Part shown: in pieces, positions 42,715 to 55,401 of the stretch
Layout of the letters: every line of letters starts with the position of its first letter
Numbering within the stretch: position 1 is the stretch's first letter
DNA from: Emiliania huxleyi CCMP1516
Lineage: Eukaryota > Haptophyta > Isochrysidales > Noelaerhabdaceae
Length of the DNA stretch: 64,000 nucleotides
Direction of reading: 5' to 3'
Assembly: GCF_000372725.1 (NCBI RefSeq)
Contig: NW_005198244.1
Span: 1,553,841 to 1,617,840, forward strand
The notes under the pieces: generated by a model
The model's database searches: none
Seen by the model: the letters and a program-made list of their open reading frames with translations, nothing else
What the model was told of the DNA's origin: nothing
Translations under genes and position numbers: made by a program

Positions 42715-45700
42715 TGGTAGCGGCCTACGGTCCGCATCCTGCCGTCCGGACAACCGAGCCCAACAATCGGCGCCGGACAACCGAGCCCAACACCCTCCGC
42801 CCAGCCCGGCCCAGGGGTCGCCGTCCGAGGCACCAGCCGCGACACCATCCGCCGGTGCCGCCGAGGCCGGTGCACTCAGCCCCAGCGGGCAGGCGCTTGC
42901 CGCCGCAGAGCTGGCGTCGCACCAGAGGCAGTGCGCAAGCGCGCAGCCTTTGCCTTTCGTGCAGGTGCAGAACCCTGGAGTGCAGCCGCAAATGTACCTG
43001 CCGCCCTCGTCTGGCCTCGCCGACCAGTGGGCCTGCTGCGCGTCGATGGCCATGCCTTCGCAAGCCTCCGGTTTCGGCTGGCCTGCCGCGCCTGCTCTCA
43101 TGGACCCCGCTTGGGTGCAGAGCCCGCATGGCTGCAGCGCGCCCGCCTTCCACGGCTGGGGGATGGGGCAGGTGCAGCCCTCTTGCGGCTCCTACCTCCA
43201 CACTGGCGCGCAGCAGCTCTACCCCTGCGGCGGCGAAGCGTGGTCGCCCTTTACGCAGCAGCACCAGGTGCAGCAGCAGATGCAGCAGCAGCAACAACTG
43301 ATGCAGCAGCAGCAGCAGCACGCCGCCTTTCAACCCGGGTTCCCTGCGCCTGGCGCTTCGGCTGCCGCCATTGGCGCTGGCCAGGCCGCCTCCGCCGCCC
43401 GAGGGCAAGCCGGAGTCGGTGAGCGCGACCCTCAGGTCGAGGGCCTCGCCTCTCTCCTCGCCCAGGCCGTGCGGCAGAGTGCCGGTGGCGCCAAGGCCAA
43501 GGTCAAGGACGTCAGCGCCGCCGAGGCCAACGCCGTCGCCACCACGCTCGACCCCGCCGACGTCGCCCCTTTCATCGCGCGCTTCAAGAACATGTGCATC
43601 CGGAAGGACCCGCGCTTCGTCAGGCTGTTCGCCCTCAACGCCGCCCAGCTAGCGAGCACCATCACTGCAGGCGACGACGAGCTCGCCTACCTCGACGCCT
43701 ACGTCGCCGGGGCTGTTCAGTGCTGCCTCAAGCCCGACTCTGACGCTGTCAAGCTCTTTAGAAAGCGCAACGACGGCGGTCATCAAGGCAGCGGCCTCTA
43801 CCAGCTTCAGAGCATCGCTCGGCTCGCCGTCCTCAAGCCCGGCGTCGAGATGCAGAACGCCGAGGCCGCCTTCAAGAAGAAGACGTTCTTTGTTGCCGGG
43901 ATGGGGTTCGTCCCCGCGCAGCTCGCCGCGGAGACGCTCAAGGCCGAGTTCGCGCTCCTCACCAACCAGTGCCGATCGCACTTTGACGTCTACCGCGCCA
44001 TCATCGGCAAGCTTCCCGACCAGATCAGCGGCAAGCGCGATGCCCTCGCCGACAAGATCAACGAGTGGCAGTCCGGCGGGTTCCCGCCCTGGCACAGCTA
44101 CGACGCCTTCATCACATACGTCGCCAACCTGCTCAGCGACGGGAGCGCCTGCGTCAGCGCCGGCGATGCTGGCCCCGCCGATGCCGGCGCTGGCGGGCTC
44201 GAGGCGAACGCTGCTGAGAGGGCCGGCGGTGCCCCGCGCCCTCCTTGCCTCATCTGCGGCAGCCCCGACCACGGCACCAAGCAGTGCACGCGCGAGTGCA
44301 AGGCGTGCAAAAAGGCTATTGCCGACGGCCTTATCACCGTCCGCAGCGCCGCGACCTTCTGCCCCGCCGCCCGCCCCGGCGAGCGCTGCGCCGTCACCAG
44401 CAAGCAGTTTCCCCGCACCGTCAAGAATGGCCTCGGCAAGCCCTTGTTCTCGTACGGCCGCAAGCTGCTCGAGAAGGCGCACCGCGAGTACCACGGAGGC
44501 GACAAGCGCGAGGCCAACGCCGCCGAGCGCCACCAGCCGCGCGACGACCGTGGCTCCGACGAGGACCCCATCGCCGCCGTCGACGACGGCGCCGTCTTCG
44601 GCGACGGCTACGTCGGGCGCCGCGAGGTCGCCGCCGCTGAGGTCGCCAAGGGGGGGGTCTCAGAGACCGTGCCTCTCGGCGCGAGTGCCACCCTGGACGC
44701 GCAGCGCGAAGGTGGTTGGCTCGGCTCCTCGGTGCCACCGCCGAACGTCGAGCGCGACGTCACCGACGGCGACATGCAGGTCGGGCCCGCACCAGTCTAC
44801 CGCCTCGACCTCGGAGACGTTCAGAGCAACCTCGGCCTTGCATGCGTCCTCGCCTGGCCTGCTGCCACCGCAGTCGCTATCGTCGCGACGGTCATTGCGC
44901 TTCTCGCGCTCGGGGGCGGCCGTTTCGGTGTCGACGTCAGCGCCATCAGCGGCCCCGCAGCCGAGGCGCGCCGCACTGGCGCTGCAGCTGTCGCCGCCGT
45001 GTACAGCACCAGCGCCAGCGCCCTTCACGCTGCCACCGCCACCGCCTGCGACGCGGCTACCGAGGTCGGGCAGGCCGCCCAGCGCGCGTGCTGTGGTTTC
45101 GGCCGTGTCGCCGGCCTCCTCGGCTGCCTTGCGCTCGCTGTCGCCGCCGTCGCCTCTCCCGTCGCCGCCCGCGCCGACCCTGCCAGTGGGGCTGCCGCCA
45201 GCGGTGTCTGTGCTGCCGCCGTCAGCGCTGGCGAGACCGGCGCTGCGCACAGTCTCCAGCGCGAGCGGCCGCCCCTCCCTCGAGGCGGGCGCCAGACGAT
45301 ACGTCTCGAGTTCCAGCTCGATGGGGGCTCCAACACGTGCGTCGTCAAGCATGCCCCCAACGCCGAGCGGGGAGCCGTGCGCCTCGGCGACGTGACCGGC
45401 GTCTACGACATCCAGCAGCGCGCCTGCTCCATCACCGGCATCGGACCCGCTGCCGACGTCACCACGTCGCAGGTCATCAGCATGCGGGGCGTCACCGGGT
45501 CCGGCCGCGCCCTGGACATCCGCGAGGCTGTCTTCTCTGACAACGTCACGCGGTCCATCATCGCCGAGAGCTACCTCGAGGAGAACTACGGCGCCGACGT
45601 GTCTAAGGTGCGCAGGCTCATCATCTGGAAGGATGGGCGTACTGACCCCATCTACAGTCGCAACGGCCTCTACTTCGTGACCCTCGAAGTCGTCCCCGTC

Positions 45701-48700
45701 CCCTCCGTCTCGTACAGTGTTGCCGTCGCCGGGGCCGAGGCCGCCGCTGCGAAGCTACGTGTCGACGACAGAGCTGCGCTCATGGCCGCCCGCTTTGTGA
45801 CCGATGCCGCCGGCATCGTCTCAATCTCTCGTGCCGCCCACGGTGTCGGCGTCGACAAGGTCAACCGTACAGCCGCCGAGGTCATCGACAAGGACCGTTT
45901 CCTCGCCCTCGCTCGCTCGAGGAAGCGCGCCGTCCACGCCATGCCGCCGACAGGTCGGGCGCCACGGGCTGGACACACCTTCGTCTTCGACGGTTTTGGC
46001 AGGCACGAGGCCCCATCGCCCCTGAATGGCCACGTCTACCAGTTCCACGGCGTCTGCCAGTACACGTCCTTCGGCTACACGGACACCAGCACGAAGCACA
46101 CGGCCGACGACTGGAAGCCGTTCATGCGGCACGTCTACAACGATGCCCAGGCCGCGGGCCACGACCCGAGAGTGTTCGTCTTCGACTCCGGCACCGATCT
46201 CGTCGCCCTGAAGGACTGGTGCGGGTCCGAGTTTGGGGTCACCGTGAGAGTCGCGCCGCGCCAGCATCACGAGCCCGTTGGCACCGCCGAGGTCAACAAC
46301 GACATCGTCACGCGCACCGCCGAGGCCATGCTGCAGCGCGCGCACAAAGGTACGTCGTTTCTGCTCCCTGCGCGCGTTTACGCACAGCACCTCGTCAACT
46401 TCAAGCCGTGCAGCGGCCAGAAGGAGTCGCGCTACCAGCGCTACTACGGCAAGGTCCCGACCGTCGATGAGGACCGGCCGCTGTTCCTGTTTGGCACCCG
46501 TGTCATGTACAACGAGGAGAAGGAGACGCGCGGACCAAAGGGCAGCCGCGACAGGCCACGGGCCACCGAGGGCGACTTCATGGGCGTCGATCCGCGCTCC
46601 AACGGCTCCGTCTACCTCGTGCGGAAAGACAACGGCGGCACCGCTCGTGTGCGACACGTCACTCAGCTCGACGAGCTGCAGCTGCTGCGCCGCGGCATCC
46701 CGACGGGCGCCGCAGTCGTCGAGGCCGCCACGCAGACGCCCCCTACAGGCGAGCAGCTCACCACGCCGCCGCGCGTGAGGCCGTCGCCCCGCGCCGCGGC
46801 GCCGCCGCTCGACCTCCCGAAAGGCTCGCGCGTCTCGGTTGTGTGGCGAGACCCCGCCCCTGCGGTGACCTCGAGCGAGTACGTCGGCACCGTCACCGAG
46901 GTGGTCGAGCAAAGGGGCGAGCGGCTGTGGCTCGTCACCTACGACTCCCAGCCCGACAAGCCGTACGCGCATAACTTTGCGAACACCAAGCGCAAGTGGC
47001 GCCGGCTACCGCCTCCTACGCCCGCCCCCCCCGTGGACCCGGTCACGGAGCATCTCTTCCACGAGGGTGGAATTGGCCGCGAGATGGTTGAGGCCGAGGC
47101 AGCCGCCCGCGCCGTGGCGGACAGCGGCCCCACGACCCGGGCCCAGGCACGCCGCCGCCACGCCACCGCCCTCGCCGCTGCCGCCGTCGAGGAGGCGCTC
47201 GAGCGCACGCCCAGCGAGGCGCACGTCGACGTCTACAACGCCACGCTTTTCGCCGTCCTCGGCGAGGACGCCATCCCCTTCGAGTGCGCGTCTGCCGAGC
47301 TTCTCGACGCGCGGCGCGCGAGCCTCCGCAACGCCGCCGGCGCCGTCGTCACCGCCGAGTGCCTCAAAGCGACGCAGCGCCTCGTCGATGTCTCCACGCC
47401 CATCGGCAAGTGCGTCTATCGCGTCCCCGCCAACAAGAAGGAGTTGCTCAACTCGCCGGAGCGCGAGCACTGGTTGGCTGCCGATGAGAAGGGGCTCGAC
47501 TGCATCCTTCGTGGGCCCGGCAACTGCCTCGTGCCCGTCACCGTCCCCGCCGCCAAGGGCGTGCCAGTCCAGCGCTGCGTCACTGCGCGCAAGATCAAGG
47601 TGGACCAGGCGACCGGACGCCTTGACAAGCACGACCCCTACAAGTCTCGGCACAGCGCCGACGGAGGTTTCGCCAAGGTCCAGCGCGAGCGCGCCGGCTT
47701 ACCCGCCAGCCAAGTCCCCGCCACCTCGACCGTCGTCGACGACATGACCACCAAGCTGTTCCTCGGCCACGCCGCCGCCATCGACGCCAATCTGACCAAG
47801 GGAGACGTCGGTAACGCCTACATCAAGGCCAAGCGCCAGGGCCCCGTCGGCTACATGAGCCTCCCGTCCACGCTGCCCATGACCGACGAGGACGGCACAC
47901 AGCTCTGCATCGAGCTCTCGACGCCGCTCTGGGGTGAGGAAAGCGCCGGCTACGAGTGGGAATGCACCTTCAACGAGACCATCAAGAGCCTCGGTTGGAT
48001 GCCGTGCCCGGGCGTCCCCGCCATGTTCTCCTACCACGGTGAGCACGGCGAGGCTCGCATGATCACCATCGTTGACGACTTCATGATCTCCGAGGTCAAC
48101 GGCACCGCCGCCACCGACGCCACCATCGCCGCGCTCAAGGCCGCGTTCGACGGCGAGGTCAAGGTCGATTACAGCCCCACCTCCTTTGCCGGTCTCAAGC
48201 TCGAGCGTGACCGCGAGCGGCGCACTCTCACGCTGTCCATGCCGCAGAAGATCATCGAGGCCGCTCGCGAGCACATGCCCGAGCTCCTCCGTGGCGAGCG
48301 CCCGACTCTCCTCAGCGGCAGGCGCCTCGCCGTCGCCGCCGACTCGCTCAAGCTCGCCGATCGCGACGGCAAGCTGACGCCGCAGCAGGTGCGGACGCAG
48401 AGCATCATCGGCCACCTCAAGTTCGTCGAGCGTGTCCAGCCGAAGCTCTGTCTGGTCCTCCACCGCCTCTCGTGCGTGATGTCTGCGCCGCCGCCGGCCG
48501 CCTACGACGTCGCGCGCGCCGCCCTCAACACGGCCTACGAGCATAGGGACGACGGGATCACGTACGGCGGGCCTCGCGCTGTCGCCGAGCTTCAGGGGCA
48601 CATGCAGGCCCACATCGCGGGGCTCGACTCGCACGCGCCTGCCGATCTCGCTGCCGCCGCCGACGCCACGTGGAACGGGGACCTCGACCTCTACGGCATC

Positions 48701-49117
48701 GTCCTCACGTGCTTTGGCGCCGCCGTCTACCACTGCACGAAGAAGGTTGGCCTGATCGTCGACTCGTCGCACGAGTGCGAGGCTATCGCCACCGCCAAGG
48801 CCGGGGAGCACGTCTCTTACGCGCGCGTCGTCCTCCTTGCCCTCGGAGCGCCACCCGCCGGGCCCACGGTCATCCTCTCGGACAACAAGGCCAACGTCCT
48901 CGTCGCCAACAATGCCATGTCCGCGTCGCGCTCGCGCCACTTCCTCCGCCGGTACCACACGCTCCAGCGCCGCATGGCCGAGGGCGAGTGCCGCGTCGTC
49001 AAGATCGCAGACGACCTCATGCCCGCCGACTTCCTCACCAAGTGGGTCGCGCGCGACAAGCTGAGGCGCAGCGTCGACTTCGCCACCAATGCGCGCGCGC
49101 GCAATGGGGGGGATTGA
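42614..49117 (+). CDS. Copia Gag-Pol polyprotein, 2167 aa, uninterrupted
   Basis: Copia order throughout. Gag: Pro/Ala- and Gln-rich N-terminus, then a zinc knuckle CLICGSPDHGTKQC (about residues 545-558). Two hydrophobic stretches follow at about 742-768 and 829-852, unusual for Gag-Pol. Protease-like core LEFQLDGGSN (about 898), where the usual D-S/T-G reads D-G-G. Integrase DDE triad candidates in TFVFDGFG (about 1125), VFVFDSGTD (about 1190) and HEPVGTAEVNND (about 1220-1230). Reverse transcriptase with GDVGNAYIK (about 1731) and IVDDFM (about 1819). RNase H with ADATWNGD (about 2016), SDNKAN (about 2089), RSRHFLRRYHTLQRRM and PADFLTK (about 2137). Gag and Pol share one frame. The ATG lies in the 5' LTR and the frame runs across the primer binding site. 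Confidence 0.95.
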   Translation: MSTEPAAPGPTLRPRPARPAQPPGSSGATAPLAHGSGLRSASCRPDNRAQQSAPDNRAQHPPPSPAQGSPSEAPAATPSAGAAEAGALSPSGQALAAAELASHQRQCASAQPLPFVQVQNPGVQPQMYLPPSSGLADQWACCASMAMPSQASGFGWPAAPALMDPAWVQSPHGCSAPAFHGWGMGQVQPSCGSYLHTGAQQLYPCGGEAWSPFTQQHQVQQQMQQQQQLMQQQQQHAAFQPGFPAPGASAAAIGAGQAASAARGQAGVGERDPQVEGLASLLAQAVRQSAGGAKAKVKDVSAAEANAVATTLDPADVAPFIARFKNMCIRKDPRFVRLFALNAAQLASTITAGDDELAYLDAYVAGAVQCCLKPDSDAVKLFRKRNDGGHQGSGLYQLQSIARLAVLKPGVEMQNAEAAFKKKTFFVAGMGFVPAQLAAETLKAEFALLTNQCRSHFDVYRAIIGKLPDQISGKRDALADKINEWQSGGFPPWHSYDAFITYVANLLSDGSACVSAGDAGPADAGAGGLEANAAERAGGAPRPPCLICGSPDHGTKQCTRECKACKKAIADGLITVRSAATFCPAARPGERCAVTSKQFPRTVKNGLGKPLFSYGRKLLEKAHREYHGGDKREANAAERHQPRDDRGSDEDPIAAVDDGAVFGDGYVGRREVAAAEVAKGGVSETVPLGASATLDAQREGGWLGSSVPPPNVERDVTDGDMQVGPAPVYRLDLGDVQSNLGLACVLAWPAATAVAIVATVIALLALGGGRFGVDVSAISGPAAEARRTGAAAVAAVYSTSASALHAATATACDAATEVGQAAQRACCGFGRVAGLLGCLALAVAAVASPVAARADPASGAAASGVCAAAVSAGETGAAHSLQRERPPLPRGGRQTIRLEFQLDGGSNTCVVKHAPNAERGAVRLGDVTGVYDIQQRACSITGIGPAADVTTSQVISMRGVTGSGRALDIREAVFSDNVTRSIIAESYLEENYGADVSKVRRLIIWKDGRTDPIYSRNGLYFVTLEVVPVPSVSYSVAVAGAEAAAAKLRVDDRAALMAARFVTDAAGIVSISRAAHGVGVDKVNRTAAEVIDKDRFLALARSRKRAVHAMPPTGRAPRAGHTFVFDGFGRHEAPSPLNGHVYQFHGVCQYTSFGYTDTSTKHTADDWKPFMRHVYNDAQAAGHDPRVFVFDSGTDLVALKDWCGSEFGVTVRVAPRQHHEPVGTAEVNNDIVTRTAEAMLQRAHKGTSFLLPARVYAQHLVNFKPCSGQKESRYQRYYGKVPTVDEDRPLFLFGTRVMYNEEKETRGPKGSRDRPRATEGDFMGVDPRSNGSVYLVRKDNGGTARVRHVTQLDELQLLRRGIPTGAAVVEAATQTPPTGEQLTTPPRVRPSPRAAAPPLDLPKGSRVSVVWRDPAPAVTSSEYVGTVTEVVEQRGERLWLVTYDSQPDKPYAHNFANTKRKWRRLPPPTPAPPVDPVTEHLFHEGGIGREMVEAEAAARAVADSGPTTRAQARRRHATALAAAAVEEALERTPSEAHVDVYNATLFAVLGEDAIPFECASAELLDARRASLRNAAGAVVTAECLKATQRLVDVSTPIGKCVYRVPANKKELLNSPEREHWLAADEKGLDCILRGPGNCLVPVTVPAAKGVPVQRCVTARKIKVDQATGRLDKHDPYKSRHSADGGFAKVQRERAGLPASQVPATSTVVDDMTTKLFLGHAAAIDANLTKGDVGNAYIKAKRQGPVGYMSLPSTLPMTDEDGTQLCIELSTPLWGEESAGYEWECTFNETIKSLGWMPCPGVPAMFSYHGEHGEARMITIVDDFMISEVNGTAATDATIAALKAAFDGEVKVDYSPTSFAGLKLERDRERRTLTLSMPQKIIEAAREHMPELLRGERPTLLSGRRLAVAADSLKLADRDGKLTPQQVRTQSIIGHLKFVERVQPKLCLVLHRLSCVMSAPPPAAYDVARAALNTAYEHRDDGITYGGPRAVAELQGHMQAHIAGLDSHAPADLAAAADATWNGDLDLYGIVLTCFGAAVYHCTKKVGLIVDSSHECEAIATAKAGEHVSYARVVLLALGAPPAGPTVILSDNKANVLVANNAMSASRSRHFLRRYHTLQRRMAEGECRVVKIADDLMPADFLTKWVARDKLRRSVDFATNARARNGGD
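42715..42726 (+). other. Primer binding site, initiator-Met-tRNA type
   Basis: TGGTAGCGGC directly abuts the 5' LTR. It starts with TGG, complementary to tRNA 3' CCA, and matches the Ty1-type tRNA-iMet site TGGTAGCGCC at 9 of 10 positions. It lies inside the polyprotein ORF. Confidence 0.75.
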
Positions 49118-49153
49118 CTCCACAATGCCGGCTCTGCGGCGCCCGCCGCCATT

Positions 49154-49161
49154 GGGGGGGA
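49154..49161 (+). other. Polypurine tract of the copia element
   Basis: GGGGGGGA immediately before the 3' LTR, the expected plus-strand primer. A second G7A tract at the end of the ORF (about 49106-49113) could be an additional or ancestral tract. Confidence 0.75.
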
Positions 49162-49405
49162 TGCGATCACCCCCCATGGGTGCCCTTTCTAGTCATTCTA
49201 GTGAATGAATTGACTCGTCCCAGTGGATGTGTCCGATTTCCGACGTCCCTGTCAAAATGTGCGTGACGTCCGATCCTTTGTAATCGTCTAGAGACGCTGG
49301 ACACATGAGCACGGAGCCGGCCGCTCCCGGCCCCACGCTGCGCCCACGGCCCGCGCGGCCGGCGCAGCCACCCGGGAGCTCAGGCGCTACCGCTCCGCTT
49401 GCGCA
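49162..49405 (+). repeat. 3' LTR of the copia element
   Basis: Same 244-bp sequence as 42471-42714; no mismatch found by eye. It encodes an orphan copy of the first 33 residues of the polyprotein. Confidence 0.97.
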
Positions 49406-49531
49406 TCCCACAACATGGGCTGACACAACCGTTTTCCATCACACACATGACTACATAGAGAGGAGAGGCCATTCTCCCCGTCAATACACGCGGAACGCGC
49501 CAGTCCGCAGTCGTGACTGCGCCCACTCACC

Positions 49532-52315
<2,784 letters not shown>

Positions 52316-52329
52316 TCATCGAGCCCATT

Positions 52330-52415
52330 CTTTGAAAAAGAAAGAAAGCAGCGTGGCAACATACCTAAAACATAAAAACCCCATAGGGGAGGAGGACAGG
52401 GTCCCTACCTGCGCA
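52330..52415 (-). repeat. Fragment of the dispersed repeat family
   Basis: Reverse complement resembles 33069-33174: a TTTC run, then a GCTGC patch, then GCGCAGGTAGGGACCCTGTC. It lies in the divergent promoter region between DIM1 and CNOT10. Confidence 0.5.
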
Positions 52416-52489
52416 AAGCGGTGACTTTCTTCTTCTTCGCTTCCGCGGATTTGTGCTCTGTCAGCGCTCTGTCAGCGCTTGCCTGACCC

Positions 52490-55401
52490 ATGCCCGACGA
52501 CCCCTCCGAGGCTGCCGCCGCTGCGGCCGCCTACACGGAGGGCGACCACGCCACGGCGCACTCCCTGTTGCAGGGCATCCTCAGTAGCCGGGACCAGGGT
52601 GCGTCGCCGCTTGCGCTTTGCGCTGCCTCTCTCTCTGCGCAACAAGTGCCTGACCGCGCCCTGCGCGCGTGCGCAGACCCAAAAGTGCTGCACAATGTGG
52701 CCATCACCGACTACGCGATGGGCGGCTGCAAAGAGCCACGCAAGCTGCTCGCAGTGCTGGAGCGCCTTCGGGCGCGAGTAGAGGAGGTAATAGAGCCCCC
52801 GCTCCGCTGCCGCTCTCCTCCCGTCTGCATCCGCACTCTCGCCCAACCTGGTCACGCCCGTTAGCTCACCGCTGCCACCCTCACCGCCACCACTATCACC
52901 ACCCTCACAACCGCCGCCTTCAACGCCACCATCACTGCCACCGCTCCTTTTCCGCCGCCGCCCTCGCCGCCGCCCTCGCCGCCGCCGCCCTCACCGCCGC
53001 CGCCCTCGCCGCCGCCAGGCGCGCGAGAAGGCCGACGCGTCCGACTCGATCGGCAGTGACCTGGTGGGGGACGCAGACCCGTCGCTGCTGGCGTACAACA
53101 GCGCGGTGGTGCTGTACCAGCTCAAGCAATACGGCAAGGCGCAGCGCCGCGCACCACCGAGAGAGGGATTGGATCGGAGCCTGCTCGGAACCCTCTCGGA
53201 ACCCTCTCGCAGGCGCGCGCCGTCCTCGACGACATGTTTGCGCAGATCGAGCCGGTGGACGAGTTCCTCGCCTTCCGCTCGTGCTTCCTGCTGCTCGACC
53301 TTCAGGCGCCGCTCTGCCTCGCGCACGGCGGACCGGCGCACCCCTCAACTCCCAATATCCCTCGCTCTGGCTCTCGGCCTCGCCCCTCTCTCTCGCAGCC
53401 CACCTCCCTGCGCCCCCCGCCCCCACCGCAGCTGCTGCAGCGGCAGCTGGAGAAGGCGGCCGAGGTGCTCGCCTACCTCGAGCGCTCCTACGCCATGCTC
53501 ACCAAGTCCGACGGAGGCCGCGAGAACGGCTCGGCCGAGTCGCGCGACTCCGCCGACGGCGCCTCGTCGCTGCCGAGCGACTGGCCCAACAAGCGCTCGG
53601 CGCGGCGGCCGCCGACAGACATCTCGCCCGAGGAGGTTCGATCGGCGCTGAACCTGTACAAGGCGAAGCTCGCGCTGCTCGCCCGCTCCTCAAAGTCGTC
53701 CAAGCGCGAGATCAAGACGACCCTCAACGCTTGCGCGCAAGACACGACCGGGCTCTTCCTCAAGGCGCCGCGACACATGTCTCCCAGCCTGTCGCCCCCG
53801 CCGCAACCGCCACGCCCCCAAATCCCCTCGCCCCCCTCGTCCCAGCCGCGGGCGCTCCTCCCCCCCTCGCCCCGCAGGCCAACAACGAGTCGCTGCGCCA
53901 AAACTACCGCAAGGCGATGAAGCTGCTCTCCAACTGCAACCAGCGGTCGGAGCGCGACCCAAACTTCGCCGCGCTCTACTACAACAACATGGGCTGCATC
54001 CACCACAGCATGCGCCGGCACACCGCCGCAGCCTTCTACTTTGGGCGCGCGCTGCGCGAGAACGCGAGCCTCTGCGCGCCGGCCGCCAATGGCGAGGCGG
54101 TGCCGCTGACGCACTTCTCGTGCGACCGGCGCAGCGAGCTCGAGTACAACCGCGGCCTGCAGCTGCTGCTCGCGGGCAAGGGGGAGGCCGCCTTCGCATG
54201 CTTCCACGCGGCGCTCAAGCTGCTGCACCGCCAGCCGCGCGCCTGGCTACGCGCGGGGGAGGCGCGAGATGCGCCGAGATGCGCGGCGTGGCCCGGCCCT
54301 TGCCCCACACTGACGTGTGGCGCCGCCCCTCGCCTCAGGCGTGCATCGCGGCGCACCTCGAGCGCGAGCAGGCGGTGCGCGCGGGCCGCGCCGGCTCGCG
54401 CCCGTCCGCGGTCGGGTGCGAGATGCTCGGCGTGGGGGGGAGGCGGCGGCTGCTGCTGCCGGTCGGCGAGCGGCTCGCCGCCGCGGAGATCGCCGACGAG
54501 TCTGAGGAGCCGCCGCCTCAGCCGACGACGGAGAGCGCAATCGCGGCGCCCACGCTCGAGCACGGCGTCAAGTGCCTGCGCGCGGCGATCACACAGTGCG
54601 ACGAGGCGCTGCGCACGGCGGGCGGGCTAGCGCACGGCGCGCTGGTGGCGCGCGCGGCGCAGGGCACCCTCTCGCAGGCGGACGAGTACGCGCTGCAGGT
54701 GCACACGGTGCGACGCGTCGCGACGCTGCAGCTGGCGTGGTGCGCGCTCGTGCTCGCCGACCCGCTCGCCGCGCTCGGCTGGTGCGAGGCGCTGCTCGCG
54801 TGCGAGGGCCTCGCCCACAACCTCAAGGCGCACGCGCACACCTTCGCGTGCGACGCGCTCTGCCACCTCGACCGCTCCGCCGAGGTGGCGGCTCGCGCGC
54901 GCAGGGAGGGGGGCTGCTGGGTCCGTCGATGAGTGGCGTGGGCTGGTCGATCGGTAGGCGGCGCCGCACGCGCGGGAGGCGCTCGCCCTCTCCGACGCGA
55001 TGGGCGGCGTCGTGGCCGCCTCCGAGGCGCCGCCCGCCGGAGAGGGCAACGAGCTGGAGCCGGTGCGCAACGTGTGGTATGAGAGGGCGGCGCTGGGGGA
55101 CGGCAAGGCGGCGGCCGGCCTCTACGCGACGCTCGCGTCGGTGCACGTGTTGCGCGATGATTTGGCGCAGGCGCGCGCGTGCGTCGCGCAGGCCATGTCG
55201 CTCGGCGGCGCCGAGAGCCGCACGGCGCGTTCGTGCCGCGTCTCTCGCCCTGCCGTGGTCTGTGTCTGGCTCACGCGCCCTCTTCGTCGCGAGCAGGCGC
55301 AGCTCGCGCTCGTCTACCTCGACTTGCGGGACGGCAAGGTGGACACGGCGCGCGACGTCATCCAGCGCCAGCGGCTGCCTCTCGCCGCCGCCGCGCAGTA
55401 G
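52490..55401 (+). CDS. CNOT10: CCR4-NOT complex subunit 10 (CNOT10-like), nine exons
   Basis: TPR-type scaffold subunit of the CCR4-NOT mRNA deadenylase. Exons by frame and homology: 52490-52598, 52677-52786, 53019-53138, 53213-53305, 53432-53764, 53879-54261, 54339-54884, 54958-55224, 55297-55401. Diagnostic stretches: DPKVLHNVAITDY, LLAYNSAVVLYQLKQYGKA, QLEKAAEVLAYLERSY, TGLFLK-ANNESLRQNYRKAM (human FLKSNxEYLRGNYRKA), FAALYYNNMGCIHHSMRRHT, AAFYFGRALREN, SELEYNRGLQLLLAGKGEAA, and RAWLRAGE-ACIAA. TPR-like helices run through the C-terminal half (AHNLKAHAHTFACDALCHLD, AQLALVYLDLRDGKVDTARD). Five of the eight introns use GC donors. Shares a 345-bp divergent intergenic region with DIM1, so the two may be co-expressed. 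Confidence 0.9.

Larger units (their letters stand above)
42471..49405 (+). mobile_element. Complete Ty1/copia LTR retrotransposon
   Basis: 6935 bp bounded by 244-bp direct LTRs (42471-42714 and 49162-49405) that begin TG and end CA and look identical base for base. Flanked by the 5-bp target duplication TCCCA (42466-42470 and 49406-49410). One uninterrupted gag-pol ORF, a primer binding site right after the 5' LTR and a G-rich polypurine tract right before the 3' LTR. Identical LTRs and an open frame indicate a recent insertion that may be competent. Confidence 0.97.

Noticed and set aside
42708-43422. Alternative-frame ORFs over the gag region
   Set aside because: The frame with zinc knuckle, integrase, RT and RNase H continues without break, so the others are shadows.
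47006-49177. Minus-strand frames of 215 and 492 codons in the retrotransposon
   Set aside because: Antisense shadows of the pol region; codon-position GC bias leaves the opposite strand open.
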